Shown here: positions 48,531-60,557 of the stretch, in pieces | Numbering within the stretch: the first letter of the stretch is position 1 | Layout of the letters: every line of letters starts with the position of its first letter | Origin: Tamarix chinensis | Taxonomy: Eukaryota; Streptophyta; Magnoliopsida; Caryophyllales; Tamaricaceae | Direction: 5' to 3' | Assembly: GCA_030549775.1 (NCBI GenBank) | Contig: CM060173.1 | Coordinates: 42,988,110 to 43,052,109 of the forward strand | DNA: 64,000 bases | Position numbers and translations under genes: made by a program | The notes under the pieces: model-generated | The model's database searches: none | Seen by the model: the letters and a program-made list of their open reading frames with translations, nothing else | Told to the model about the DNA's origin: nothing

Positions 48531-50159
48531 ATAGTCAATTGATTAGATTAGTTGATTGTCGATGGACTTGTTCATGGTTGTTGTGAAGGTTTGGGACTGC
48601 TTAGATCGATCACCTAGTTATCACAACCGATTGATTGGGCCTTGGAATCTATTAACTGGTCTTAGCTGAGACTTCCTTTCTTTTGTTTTTCCTTGGATGT
48701 GATATCTTAAGTTTTCTTATACTTGGAAAATGAATTGAGATGCTAGTATTTATAAATTAACTTGGATTAATTAAATTAAATAAATGAATTGACATTCGTA
48801 GAAATTGACCACAGGTTAACTAAGATATACTTTCACATAAAAATTTAGCATTTTCTCTTGACCATGAAATAATTAGATAAGTAGATGGATAAACATGAAT
48901 TTTCCTATTGATAGTATCTAAATAATGAACCCTAATAGTGGTTACATGGACTTCAAATGACCTATGCCTTCACAATAAAATGTGAAATCTTGTAGGTTGG
49001 ATGGACTAGTGTAATTAGTGGTAAGTAACATGGATGTATAGGTTGGACATAAGTTGACCCTACTTTGGCCTTATTTATAAACTATAATAATTGCTTGGCT
49101 ATCTAAATAAATGGAAGAATAATACAAATTAAAGTTAGACTCTAGTGAACCTTTATCCTTAGCTTTATGAATTGACTTAAAATATAGTGTAATGGATGGT
49201 AAGAATATTGTTAAGTAATGGAACCATGAATATAACCCTATTCTTAGGCTTGAACATATACTTGAAGTCTTGAGTTATGAATGGAGATTATTAAAAATAA
49301 AATGGTGGCTCAGACATATATGATTGGTATTAATAATGTAATTACCCTTTTTGGCATAATAATTAAGCAACAAAGTTATTAGTTTAAGATACCCTTAATG
49401 GGAATACTGGATAATGTGAGAACCTTATATGGTTGCATTTGGTTTGATATGACATGTTACTTAGAATGATATGGTACATGGCCTTGGTGTGATATAGAAT
49501 ATTGATTTAAAAATATATTAATTATTTAAAGTGAAACGAACAAAATGATGTGTTTAGGTTATCTTATCTTTGATTAGATAAAGGGGTTAGTATGCCTTTA
49601 GACATATTTATTATTATCTTCAAGTGCCTTTGGGTGAGATTCAAGTTGATCCTGATATTTTTCCAACTCTAGACACTGATGATGTACTAGGGGGTATTGA
49701 TACTAAAATGCCTAGTTAGCAACTGAGCTTATATGGCTTCAACCAAACATCTGACCTCCAATTTATTTAACTTTTGCTAGACTTTATGTCCTTTAGTTTT
49801 CCATGGACTTATTTTCCTATCGATTTTAGGCTTACATAGCCTTGGTTTGTAAATGTTGACTCATTTATCTTTTAAGCCATTTATCTTGCATGATCTAGTT
49901 TCTATTATGTTTTGTGTTTGAATACTACGCCTTGTGTGTAACATGGGACAACCGATGAGATGTCTATCTTATGTTAGATATGGTAGTAATACCCTATTTT
50001 ATATATTTTTGCATCAGTAAATGTTTTAAAATGAAGAACAATTTCAGTAATAAAAAACAAGTGCATTGCAAAACCATTGGGATGGGGGGGGTACTTGGAA
50101 GACTAGCTGGTTGATCACACGACTTTTTAAATGATTGTTGTTAACAATTAGATTTCTCT

Positions 50160-50917
50160 TCTACACCCTGAGCATATAAAGTAATATGGTCAATGGATCA
50201 TAAGATGTTACCCGTTAGCTTGAATTGAATATCCTCATGAAGGCCTCCTATGTATCTGATAAACTACCGAGTTGAACTTTCTTCAAACGCCCATGTCACA
50301 ACAAGCTTCTAAAACTCCTTGGTATAGGTCTCAACATCTTGACCCACCATAGATAGCTTCCAAAACTTAGAGTACAATTCTTGCTCGTAGTTGGTAAGAG
50401 TAAATTTGTCAACCATTATTTGTGTAGTTGACTCCAACGAACAACTAGATTAAGCCTATCAAACTTGCGATGATAGTTTAGGTTTATCCACCACCTATTT
50501 TCATATCCAATGTAACAAGTTACAACCTATAAACCTCTTATTTATACCAAAATTTTCTATATTTAAAGATATTTTTGATCATGTTGAATCATTCAAAAAG
50601 CTTGTCCAGGTCTTCCTCTCCATCAAAATAAGGAAGAACAATATTTATGTCGTGATTAGGAGAGAATTGATTAATAGGTGCAATTAGAACCGAAGTTAGA
50701 GAACTCTAAATCTAAATTGTGGTAAGTTGTATTAAAGTAGAATGAGTAAGTAAACCAATTTTATCAGGACCTTTATATTTAGCTAAAGTATGAACAAGTT
50801 CATCAATCTAAACAATCATAGCCATGAATTTATCAAGCTGAGCATTAATAGTATCTTGAGTTTCTACTAATTTGTTAACCTTTAATTGAAGGAAAGAAAA
50901 CATTCCTTCTTAGCCAT
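50160..50917 (-). pseudogene. gag of a Reina-like gypsy element, minus strand
   Basis: Reading leftwards from ATG at 50917 (context ACCATGGC), it gives MAKKE, LKVNKLVETQDTINAQLDKF, PYFDGEED-DKLFE and later EVYRL, YLWWVK- and SFRSLL-like gag pieces, with many stops and shifts. It lies just after an LTR, as gag should, but that LTR also closes the integrase-bearing element to its right. Confidence 0.65.
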
Positions 50918-51049
50918 GGTAAAATAAAGGTAATAGCAAAAATAAACACACTTTTTTAGGATATCACACATAGTATTTTTTCCCTTTTTTGACACTTTTT
51001 TCTAGAAAGGAAAAGGAAAAAGGGAGTGAAAAAATAAAAATAAAAATTA

Positions 51050-51534
51050 TGCACTAAGAGGACAAACAATTATCATAAGACAATAGTGAACAAAACTAGT
51101 GAAGGACAATGAAGAACGAAAACTACTTGACAATGTCTAGCAAAAAACAACAAGGAACAACACATAGGTGGTTGGTAAAAGAGTGGAATGGTAGCTTCAC
51201 AACTCCAGCTAGGAAACCAAGATAATTGGAATGGGTCTCAAAGGTTTAGCTTAGAATTCGATTAGAGAAATCAAACAAAATGAGAGAGAACAGTGAGGTG
51301 GAATATGTGATTCATTTTTCTTAAAATCTAATATGCTACAATGGTATTTAGCCCTAGAAAAATCTATACTAGTGCTACAATAAGAAGATACTACAAAATT
51401 AAGGTGAAGTTATTAAGTGAAATGCACAACTTAAGCATCATACACATAACTTAACTACTGACATTCTAGCCTTGGATTATATTGAAGGGAGCTCGACTTG
51501 GCTCAAGCTTCAGTTGGGAAGAGGTGTATCAACA
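51050..51534 (-). repeat. LTR of the Reina-like element, shared between two internal domains
   Basis: On the minus strand TGTTGATACACCTC starts at 51534, directly after the purine tract AAGGAGGGGAG. The end is uncertain: GTGCA at 51050 is one choice, and the LTR may extend to about 50970. No clean PBS is visible before gag. Confidence 0.55.
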
Positions 51535-51545
51535 CTCCCCTCCTT
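51535..51545 (-). promoter_or_regulatory. Polypurine tract of the Reina-like element
   Basis: AAGGAGGGGAG on the minus strand abuts the TG of the LTR at 51534. Confidence 0.7.
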
Positions 51546-52880
51546 GGACTAACCCTTTTCTCCAAGGGTCAAAGTTAGGAAATTTGCAGAGGAGATCATA
51601 TTAGTATACCCATGTAGCATCTTCTTTTCTTCCATTATACCACTTTACGAGTACTTGTGTTGTAGCCTGGTTTCCCCTATTCACTATCTACCTATCAAGA
51701 ATATCCACAAGTATGTAGTGGATGTTTAAAGTAGTCTTATATAAAGGAGGGAAGTGACTCACTATATGTCCCCCTAAACTCCATTTCAATAGAGATACAT
51801 GGAAGATAGGATCTACCAACGTTGAGTGAGGAAGGTCTAATTTATAAGAAATAGATTCAACTTTATCGAGAACTCTATGTGGACTATAATATTTAGTGGA
51901 TAATTTGTGCAATTACCTACTGGCCAACAAAACCTTCTTGTAAGGTTGCAATTTAACATAGGCCTAGTCCCCTTTATCAAAGGTTATATAACTCTAATTC
52001 TTTTCAACTTTCTTCTTCATTAGAGCCTTATATGATGGAGGTGAGATTTAAGGAGTACTAGTGCATTCGTCTTATCTATAATAGATTGATCTATAGCTTC
52101 CACTAGTGAATAACTTGGGAAATATAGTAGATGTATAGAAGGAAGTTGGTTATATAATGCTTCAAATGAGGTGGTTTGGGTAGATGGATGATAAATGGTG
52201 CTATACCAGTACTCAGCTATAGGAATAAATTTGCACCAATGCATAGGTACATCTCTAATCATGAACCATAGGTAATATTCAAGGAATCTATTAAAAACTT
52301 ATGATTAGGCATTTTGTGGGTGATAAGTTGTCGAGAGTTGTGACTGAACTCCTTGGTGCTTGAATAACTCTTGCCAAAACATGCTTAAGAATATAGGGTC
52401 TCAATCATTAGTAATGGTTTGTGGTAAGACATGATGTTTATATACATGATCAATGAGTTCCTTAGAAATAGTGGTTATAGTGTAAGGATGACTAAATTCC
52501 ACAAAGTGGCATATTTTCTTAGTCTGTCAATCACCACCATAATAACATCTTTACCTTCTGATTGTGGTAACTTGTCTATGTTATTGTTTGTCCAACTATC
52601 TGATGAATGGGTGAAGGTCACAACTTACCCAAATAGGCTTCAGTATCATACTTGTACGTCTAACAGGTATCACACCTTCTAACATAATATTGTACCATTC
52701 TCTTTAAGCACTTATAGTAAAATAACCTGGCTAATCTCTTATGAGTGATGTGTAATCCAAATTTCCCACCCTTGGGAGATGAATGATATACCTCCAAAAA
52801 CTATTTTTGCATATCTAGGTCCTTCTCCATGACTATCTTTCCCTTTTGCTTGTGTAAGTGGTATGAGTATTTGTACTTAG
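51546..52880 (-). pseudogene. Integrase and chromodomain end of a Reina-like gypsy element
   Basis: Leftwards it reads VYHSSPKGGKFGLHITHKR, YYVRRCDTC (zinc-binding end), GKDVIMVVIDRLRKYATLW (first catalytic Asp), WCKFIPIAEYWYSTIYHPST, TSFEALYNQLP, then YYSPHRVLDKVESISYKLDL, FHVSLLKWSLGG and a chromodomain-like VLVKWYNGRKEDATW. The second catalytic region is broken by stops. It continues rightwards at 54399 after an inserted solo LTR. Confidence 0.82.
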
Positions 52881-54398
52881 TGATAGGCCAAATCCGTAAG
52901 CCTACAGACTCATTATAGCACATTAAGGTTATATTCTAAAAGGAATTTGTTATTGAGTACTAATACCTACTATTTCAACTATCTAGACACATCAAATTTG
53001 AGGAGTATAAAATAAGTAACAAAATACAATTAAATAGTAATGCTAATTGTAGTTAAAACCTAATTAAAAGCTTAGGATTGGATTGTCATAAAAAAAATTG
53101 GTAATTAATGAATAATCACTTGAATTACCAAACAAATACTTAAATACAAGAGGATGCAATAATCTAAATTAACTAATATCCTCTTTCATGGTTTAATAGT
53201 CATACCTAATATAATTTAATAGCATATTTTCATGGTATTAAATTAAATTAAATCCATTACATTTATTGCTAAATAAATAAAATCTCCAAGAGACTCTAGC
53301 TAAATATTATGGTTCGATTCTCTCATTCAATTTTTTTTATTTTTCATTATTAATATTCACCTTTAAATATCTATGTCTAGTCAAATCGATGATCAAGAAA
53401 CTCAACCATAAATAAATAACTAACAATTAAATTCAAGAATTCAAGCAACCAGAATGGAAATTGAACAAATTTATCATTAATTAAAAATTTAGACTAGATG
53501 TAATCCTAGAAAAGAAATCAAATCACTCATAATTGCATTAAAATATAAGAAATAAAATACAAAATATTATTAACATTAAATATAATAAATAACAAAAGAG
53601 GGATAAAAAGATGAAATGGTAGATAAACATTTGAATATGATGTCAAGAGTGCGTACAAATTATATAACTAGAACTAAATCTAAGAATTAATAATTTTTAG
53701 CTACATTAATGAAGACTTTTATATACAGAAAAAGAGAGAGAACAAATAAAGTAATATCTCCATTCCCCTCCTTATCTTCAGATAAAAAAAACTATTACCA
53801 ATGTGGGACGTGTCGTACATATGATCTTGGAGTAACTGTTGCACGTTTTTGAATCTATTGCATGGCCAGACAGTGCACAATTCTTGCTCTTGAAATTGTT
53901 TCACATGGTTGTGCCATCCATGCATAGCCATACAGTGCATTACTTTGTTGCTTGTTGAGAATTTATGCATAGTTGTGCTTCATTTAATTTAATGGACACC
54001 TTAAAAAAATACTTATAAATTATCATTCCGAAGTTAGAAATAGGTGATCTTAAATGCATTGGAAAGATGAGAAGAATATATATAAATTTTGTTCTTTGCA
54101 CTTCTCTAAATAGAGATTTCATCAAAGGTAAAATTCTTCACCTTTTCAATCAAGTTTAGTTGTCTATGAAATTATTGATGCCATATACATGCTAGTTTTT
54201 TTTACAATGCCTTCATATTGAGTCATATTATCCTTTTTTTGAATTCACTAAATGCAAATAAAAAAAAGAAAAAGAAAAAAGGATGCAACATCCACGAATC
54301 CATTAGAAAATATAACATTATGCATAGATAATCCATGGAAGCATGTATATATCAAGAGTGAAAATCATCTAAGTGTTAGCCATTTTACTAATTTATCA
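52881..54398 (-). mobile_element. Athila-type solo LTR, minus strand (1518 bp), TSD CTTAG/CTTTG
   Basis: On the minus strand it begins TGATAAATTAG at 54398 and ends GGCCTATCA at 52881. The 3' part reads TAGATAGTTGAAATAGT...GTGCTATAATGAGTCTGT, matching the end of the 54899-56396 LTR. The length agrees with the two other Athila LTRs here (1496 and 1498 bp). The flanking 5-mers match at 4 of 5 positions. The integrase frame is continuous across the site (TKYKYSYHLHKQKGK). Confidence 0.82.
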
Positions 54399-54893
54399 CT
54401 TTGGTTAGGCCACTAAAGTTTGTTTTAGTCCATTTATTGATTTTCTTAGCTTAGTGTTAGAACTCTAGTTGTTTTTTCATTAAGCAAGAAGATTAGTGTG
54501 TATGGAGGAAAGTGTGATAGTTAATACCTCTTCCCTTAAATTCAAGATAGTGAATTAGTTTCCATGTTTCCATTCCCCTTTTCATAAAATTTATCAAAAT
54601 CATATGGCATCAACTTGGCAAGCCACATTTGCTGAAATTCAGTAACTACCCTCTAGTTGATGAGATACTTGAGTGGTTGGTGATATGTTTTGATTTTTAA
54701 GTGCCTCCCCCTAGATAGTGTTTCCATTTCTCTACTATAAAAAGAGTAGAAATCAATTCCTTGTTGTATATGGAAAAGAGAAGATTCTGTGGTGAAAATG
54801 CCTTACTAATGTAGATTATGATATGTCAATCCTACATGAGGACACCGCCCATTACGATCATAGAAGCATTGCTCTCAATGATTAACTCCTTGG
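54399..54893 (-). pseudogene. RNase H and integrase start of the Reina-like element
   Basis: Leftwards from 54893 it reads a decayed SNASMIVMGGVLM, YISKAFSPQN, IYNKELISTLFIVEKWKHYL, HQPLKYLIN, RVVTEFQQMWLAKLMPYDF and EKGNGN. These are diagnostic of Ty3/gypsy RNase H, and the wording is closest to the Reina clade as I recall it. It is cut at 54899 by the Athila-type element, so RT and protease are displaced beyond the window or lost. Confidence 0.78.
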
Positions 54894-54898
54894 AAAAT

Positions 54899-56396
54899 TG
54901 ATAAAGTGAAAATTTTCTATACTTTTTCCTTTCTTTGCCTTCACTTTGAGATTTCATTTAATCTCTTTCACATATTTTCTATGGTTCTAGTATATTAATC
55001 ACACTACTACTTTCTTGAGTTTTGTGTTTCAGGAAATTCCACAAGAATGCACAAATTCAAGAAAGAAATACTTGTTTTTAGAACAAATGTCCTAGTGTGG
55101 AAGGCTTTAGAGGAGAGTAAGTCAATCCAACATATTTATGGAAGAGTATAGAAGCTATGAGAACTGGAGATATACCAAGAAGTCCAGAAGAAACATGAAG
55201 AGAAAGCTGCACAACCGGTTGTACACCCAAATGCACAACCATACAACCCCTGTCTGTGATTTTTGAAGAAAAAGAAACTACACGGCTAGGCAGTGCATGA
55301 ATTATACAACCATGTGGAATTTTTTGCTAAAGAAGTTGAGGCTACAAGGTTCTACTTTCCATCTGTTCGAGAGCTGCGACGCTGCACACTCAGGTTGTGC
55401 AGGCACTGCACGATCGTGCAGAGATAGATCCTCCCACGTTCATCGTGAGCGACATGATTGGCGTGATGGGGATTATTTAAAGTACACTTCAGGGAATTCT
55501 TAGGCAGTTATTAGAGGGATTCCAAAGAAATTTGCTTTCCCATTCTTGAGCAATAGCTTCATGTATTTTGATTGTTTCCATTAGTTTGATTTTTGGAGAT
55601 TCAAGTGCATATTTAGGCATGATCAACTCGGAATTGACTTTGTTCTCCTCTGGTTTATAATTAATTCAATCTAATTCCTCTTATTCTTATTTTTATATTA
55701 TTTTTATTCTTATTATGCAATTTATTTCATTAATTTTCCATGAAGATATGAGTGAGTAATTTTCTTTGGTAGGATTGAACTAGGCCCATTTTAGTGTTAA
55801 TATGACAAACTGAAGTATTATGTCGTATGTTTGCTTCATCTATACTATTATATGTGCTAGGATTGATTGTTGTAAAGTTGATTTGATGAAATCTGACCTC
55901 CTAAGATAATATATGCAATTAAAAGGTTAAAATTATTATCAAAAAGTAGCATGTGTATGGGAATTTAAGCAATCACGAAAGTAGATGTTTAATTCTTCTG
56001 GAATATAAAATTGGTAAAACTTAATGGATTCCATTTAATTTGTGAGTCACAAAAATAGTCAGAAAATTAGATTAAATACATTCTTAGTCCTTGAAAGAGG
56101 CTAATAGATATAATTAGACCAATTTTTCACTGTTAACGAATTAAACTATGACATATACATTGTTTCATCATTGATTACTAATTTGGAGACCCAAGTTCAA
56201 TCCTAGGTTTCACTTCTATTATTTTAGCATTTACAATTATAAAGTTTTCATAATTATTCTCGTTATCCATTTTCATATCCCTGATCCATATTGACTTAGA
56301 TAGTTAAAATACTAAAGAAGCGTATTGAGAAGTCCCTATAGGATATGACCTTGAAATGCTATAAAGAATCTGTGCGCTTGTGGAAATATCCCATCA
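54899..56396 (+). repeat. 5' LTR of the Athila-type element (1498 bp)
   Basis: It starts TGATAAAGTG and ends ATCCCATCA, followed at once by the PBS. It contains several near-palindromic stretches of the form GCACGATCGTGCA or ACAACCGGTTGTAC (55205-55420). Confidence 0.85.
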
Positions 56397-56402
56397 AGTT
56401 TT

Positions 56403-56420
56403 TGGTGCCGTTGCCAGGTA
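56403..56420 (+). promoter_or_regulatory. Primer binding site, tRNA-Asp type
   Basis: TGGTGCCGTTGCCAGGTA differs at three positions from the TGGCGCCGTTGCCGGGGA used by Athila/Tat elements. It lies 6 bp after the LTR. Confidence 0.87.
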
Positions 56421-56539
56421 CTTCGGCTTATTGATATTCTATACTTTTTTATTTGGCTAGAGTAAATCCTTTAATTTCTTTCTATTCTTTATCGTTTATC
56501 TTCTTTGTTTGATACTTCGTTGTCTGTGTTTTTAGGTAC

Positions 56540-57867
56540 GCAATGATCTTTTTGACTTGGGACTCCAACTAAGCTAGACCCTGAGGTCAAACGAACATTG
56601 ACTGGACTATGGAGGTGGATATGTGAGACAAAAGCATGTGTGAGCTCAAAAACCATGGCTAAAACCAAGGGAGAGGAAGAGCAGCATTGCTTTCTTAAAG
56701 AGTTTTCATCTCCAAATGCATATGGGACACAATCAAGTATATGGAAATAAAATTTCATTGCCAACAATTTTGAGTTAAAGCATGCATTGCTCAACACAGT
56801 TCAAAAAAATCAATTCAGTGGTAGCCCAACAGAGGATCCGAACTTACACATTTCCACTTTTCTTGAGTATTGGGAAACTTTGATGATGAACAGAGTGTAA
56901 GATGATGTGATCAAGCTGTGGTTATTTTCGTTCTCATTACGGGATAAAGCGGGAGCTTGCTAGTAATCACTTTCCCCTAGGTCCATTACCACTTGGGATT
57001 AACTTTTACAAGCCTTCCTAAACAATTACTTTTTCCCATCCAAAATAGTTCAATTGAGGAACCTCATTACAAGTTTCAATCAAAAGGATAGCGATTCGCT
57101 CTACGATGCATGGGAGCACTATATGGATATGTTGTGAGTGTGCCCATATCCTGGGTTGGAAGAATGGTTGCTGGTTCACACATTTTATAACGGCCTACAT
57201 TAAAATATAAGGTTGACTCTAGATACAATAGCAGGAGGTACTCTTATGAACAAAAGCATATCTGAGGCCAAGCAATTGATCGAAGATATGGTTCATAATC
57301 ATTACCAATGGTCGAGTGATTGCTCTTCTGCCAAGAAGGGCGGTAGGTAAGACGTTGATACTTTAGATCATCTTTCTTCGCATGTTGATGCATTATTTCA
57401 AAAACATGATAAATTAAGTGTTAACACATTAACGTCCTATCCTATTGTTTGTGAGTTTTGTGGCATTATAGGCCACTCATCTGTTAAATGTTAGTCCGTT
57501 ACCCCTCCACCCCCAACACAACCCTAGTAGAAGAAGTTAATTATGTGAATAATTTCAACCAAAAGGGAGACCCATTTTCTCCCACTTACAATCTGGGATG
57601 GCAAAATCATCTAAATCTATCCTACAAGAACCCACCACCGAATCCCACCCCTCAATCAAACTTTAGGCCTCCAAGTTTTCAAAACCTTAGACTACCATTT
57701 CCTAACCTATTAAAGTCAAATATTAAGTTAATGATGGAGAACTTCATAGCCTCTCAAAACAACCAAACCGAGGATTTGAAGAACTTGGTCAAAAGCTTTA
57801 ATTATAAGGTTGAATCCCTAGCCACTCACAATAAGATGCTAAAAAACCACATTATCCAAGTAGCCTA
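56540..57867 (+). pseudogene. gag of the Athila-type element
   Basis: It reads NNFELKHALLNTVQKNQFSG, EDPNLHISTFLEYWETL, LRDKAGA, SITTWD, FFPSKIVQLRNLITSFNQKD, SLYDAWEHYMDML, LVHTFYNGL and LIEDMVHNHYQW. An intact CCHC knuckle (CEFCGIIGHSSVKC) lies at 57450-57491, followed by NVNYVN- and YNLGWQNH-type motifs up to 57867. Several stops occur (for example in YWK-stop and DML-stop). Confidence 0.85.
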
Positions 57868-58149
57868 ATATTCCAGATCTTCCTCTAGGCTCATCAGAAT
57901 GCTTCCCAGGAAGCCAGAGACCAATATTAAGGGCTTCATTAATGCCATAACACTTAGAATTAGAAAGGAGTTGGAAGGCCCTATTTTGAGAAAAGAAATG
58001 GAAGAGGAAGTTGGAAGAGTCGAGGTAACAAAGGAAAATAATACAAAGGCCATAGACATTGAGAAAGAAGCCACCTTAGGGGAAGATCATGAGTTGAGAT
58101 ATATGTTCCTCCAACACCATGTAAACCTACCCTACCTTTCCCTCAAATA

Positions 58150-58790
58150 CAACATAAGTCAATATTAGAAAAATAGTTTGGAAGGTTTGTTGAGATTTTA
58201 ACAAACTTTCAAAACAATATTCCATTTGTGGAAGCCATATCTCAAATGCTTACTTACGCTAAATTTTTGAAAGAAATTATTTCTAATAAGAGACGGTTAG
58301 AGGAATATGATACAGTATCCCTAACATAGGAATGTAGTGATATTATCCAAAACAAGCTTCCACCTAAGCTCAAAGATGCCGTCTCGTTTTCTTTTCCCTG
58401 TACTATTGGTGACCTACCCATTAACCATGCCCTTTGTGATCTTGGAGCTAGTGTTAGTCTAATGGCTCTTTCTATTTTTAAGAAACTACACATGGGATAT
58501 TTGAAGCCCACCACCATTTACCTCCAATTAGTATATTAGTTGGTAAAACATCTAGTATGTATATTAGAAGATGTACCTATCTAGGTCGGTAAGTTCTATG
58601 TTTCGGTTGATTTTGTTATTCTAGAGATAGAGGAGGATGCAAAAATCCCTATCATATTGGGAAGATCTTTCATGGCTACTGTGGGAGCGGTTATTGATGT
58701 GAAAAATGGAAAGCTCTCTCTCAACAATTGGGAGGAGAAAGTGGATTTTGATTTACCTTCTACACTAAAAATTCCATTTATTGAAGATAA
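58150..58790 (+). pseudogene. Protease region of the Athila-type element
   Basis: It contains FPCTIGDLPINHALCDLGAS, the usual DLGAS active site of this clade, then SVSLMALSIFKKL, LEDVPI, KFYVSVDFVILEIEEDAKIP and ILGRSFMATVGAVIDVKNG. Two stops break the middle. The frame is open again from 58657 into the RT linker. Confidence 0.83.
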
Positions 58791-59253
58791 TTGCTGCAGG
58801 ATAGATACGGTGGACAGGATGATTCGAGAATACCTTGCTAACTTAATCTCAAATGATCCACTAGAGAAATGTTTGATGAGAGATGGAGTGTTCCATTATA
58901 GGGATGAGGAGGTAACTGCCTATGCTGCCATGCTTGGAGAAAACCCTTTCTATGCAAAACAACTAGGTTTAGTGGCCCCTATTGAGAGAGAATTGTATGG
59001 CTCAGTATGTAAAGAAAAATTTACACCTAAGGCAGAGACAAAACCCCTCCCTTCCTCTCTCAAGTATGAATTTCTAAACTCCAATGGTGAATATCCTATT
59101 ATTGTGAATGCTAGCTTGAGTCAAGAAGAAGTCAAAAAATTACTTGAAGTCCTTAGGCTGCATAAATATGCCATAAGTAATTCCATTGATGATATCAAGG
59201 GCATAAATCCTTCATTTTGCATACATTACATTCTATTTGAAGACCAGCATTAA
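58657..59253 (+). pseudogene. Protease end and PR-RT linker, longest open stretch of the Athila-type pol
   Basis: It is open for 198 codons. It starts in the GRSFMATVGAVIDVKNGKLS segment and runs through a charged linker (EELYGSV, ETKPLPSSLKYEFL) to LEVLRLHKYAISNSIDDIKG, just before the RT. That last motif corresponds to the pre-RT LLR-HK-AIGW-IDDIKGI of Athila/Tat pol. Confidence 0.83.
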
Positions 59254-59960
59254 TCCTCCATTTAACATCAAAGGCGATTGGACCCAAACATGAAGGAGGT
59301 CATAAAAAATTAATTGCTTAAGGTACTTGATGTATGGATCATTTATCCTATATCAGATAGTGAGTGACCCAATTTAGGTAGTACCTAAGAAAGGGGTATG
59401 ACTGTCATATGGAATGAAAAAAATTAACTTATCCTTACAAGAATGGTCACTGGATGGCATATGTGTATTGATTATAGAAAGTTAAATAAATCCACCCAAA
59501 AGGATCACTTCCCCCTTCCATTTATCGATTAGATGCCGGAAAGGTTAGCTAGACACTCCTATTTCTATTATCTAAATGGGTACTTAGGATTTTTTTCAAA
59601 TCCCTATCCACCCTAACAATTAAAAGAAAATGACATTTACATGCCCATATAGTACTTTTGCTTATAAAAAGGATGCCATTTGTCTTGTGTAATGCTCCAG
59701 CCACTTTCCAATATTGTATGATGTCCATATTCTCGGAACTTATAAAAAATGTTATGGAGGTATGTATGGACAACTTCTCTATTTATGGAACTATCTTTGA
59801 TGATTGCCTTGATAATCTTAATAATGTTTTAAATAGATGTAAAGAGGTGAACCTTGTACTTAATTGGGAAAAATACCATTTGATGGTATAAGAGGGGATT
59901 GTTCTAGGACACTTAATCTCTAATTGTGGGATTGAAGTTGATAAGGCCAAAATTGATATC
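59254..59960 (+). pseudogene. Reverse transcriptase of the Athila-type element
   Basis: It reads CIDYRKLNKSTQKDHFPLPF, MPFVLCNAPATFQYCMMSIF, EVCMDNFSIYG and KEVNLVLNWEKYHLMV, followed by GIVLGHLISNCGIEVDKAKI. The catalytic Y/F-x-D-D has become M-D-N, so it is inactive. A decayed stretch at 59560-59660 replaces the GYSGYNQI- region. Confidence 0.85.
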
Positions 59961-60557
59961 ATTGCTAAGATGCCACCCTTAACCAATCTCAATGGTGTTA
60001 GGAGTTTTTTAGACCATGATGGATTTTATAGGCGCATTAAGGATTTCTCCAAAATTACTAAACCACTAACCCATTTACTTGTTAAGGATATTCTTTTTGC
60101 ATTTGATCAATCTTGTTTAAATGCTTTTAGTTGGTTGAAGGAAGCTTTGACAACTGCCCTAGTAATGAGACCCCCCAATTGGAGCCTTCCTTTCAAGGTA
60201 ATGTGTGATACCAGAGACTATGCTGTTGGGGCTGTACTTGGGTAGAGGAAAGACGAGAAAGTGTACGCCATATACTATGCTAGTAGGACTTTGGATGATG
60301 CTTACATGAATTACGCCACATCTGAGAAGGAGCTCCTATTTGTGGTGTTATCTTTGGATAAATTTATGTCTTATCTTATTGGATCAAGAGTTATTGTGTT
60401 CACCGACCATGAAACTCTTAGGCATCTCTTGGCTAAGAAAGATGCAAAACCGAGGTTGATTAGATGGATCCTTCTCTTGCAAGAGTTAGATTTGGAGATA
60501 AAGGACAAGAAAGGTGCTGAAAATGTAGTGGCAAATCACCTTTCAAAATTTAGGTAA
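59961..60557 (+). pseudogene. RT thumb and RNase H of the Athila-type element
   Basis: It contains VRSFLDHDGFYRRIKDFSKI, KPLTHLL, CLNAFSWLKEALTTALVM, VMCDTRDYAVGAVLG, then a stop and [73 protein letters not shown] and [12 protein letters not shown]. One stop at 60243 is the only break I see in this stretch. Confidence 0.87.

Larger units (their letters stand above)
42784..50070 (+). mobile_element. Divergent Tekay-like LTR, 5'-truncated and interrupted
   Basis: Blocks at 43370-43760 and 49570-50000 match the 5' LTR at 14273-17142 in order. Examples are GATAGGGTTAGATTTA near 43440, GATGTACTAGGGGGTATTGA near 49681, and TAACATGGGA...ATGTTAGATATGGTAGTAA near 49940. The first ~400 bp of the LTR are missing at the Athila boundary, and no PBS or clear TGTTACA end is seen at 50.07 kb. 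It is interrupted at about 44392-48530 by a copia-type LTR. Confidence 0.65.
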
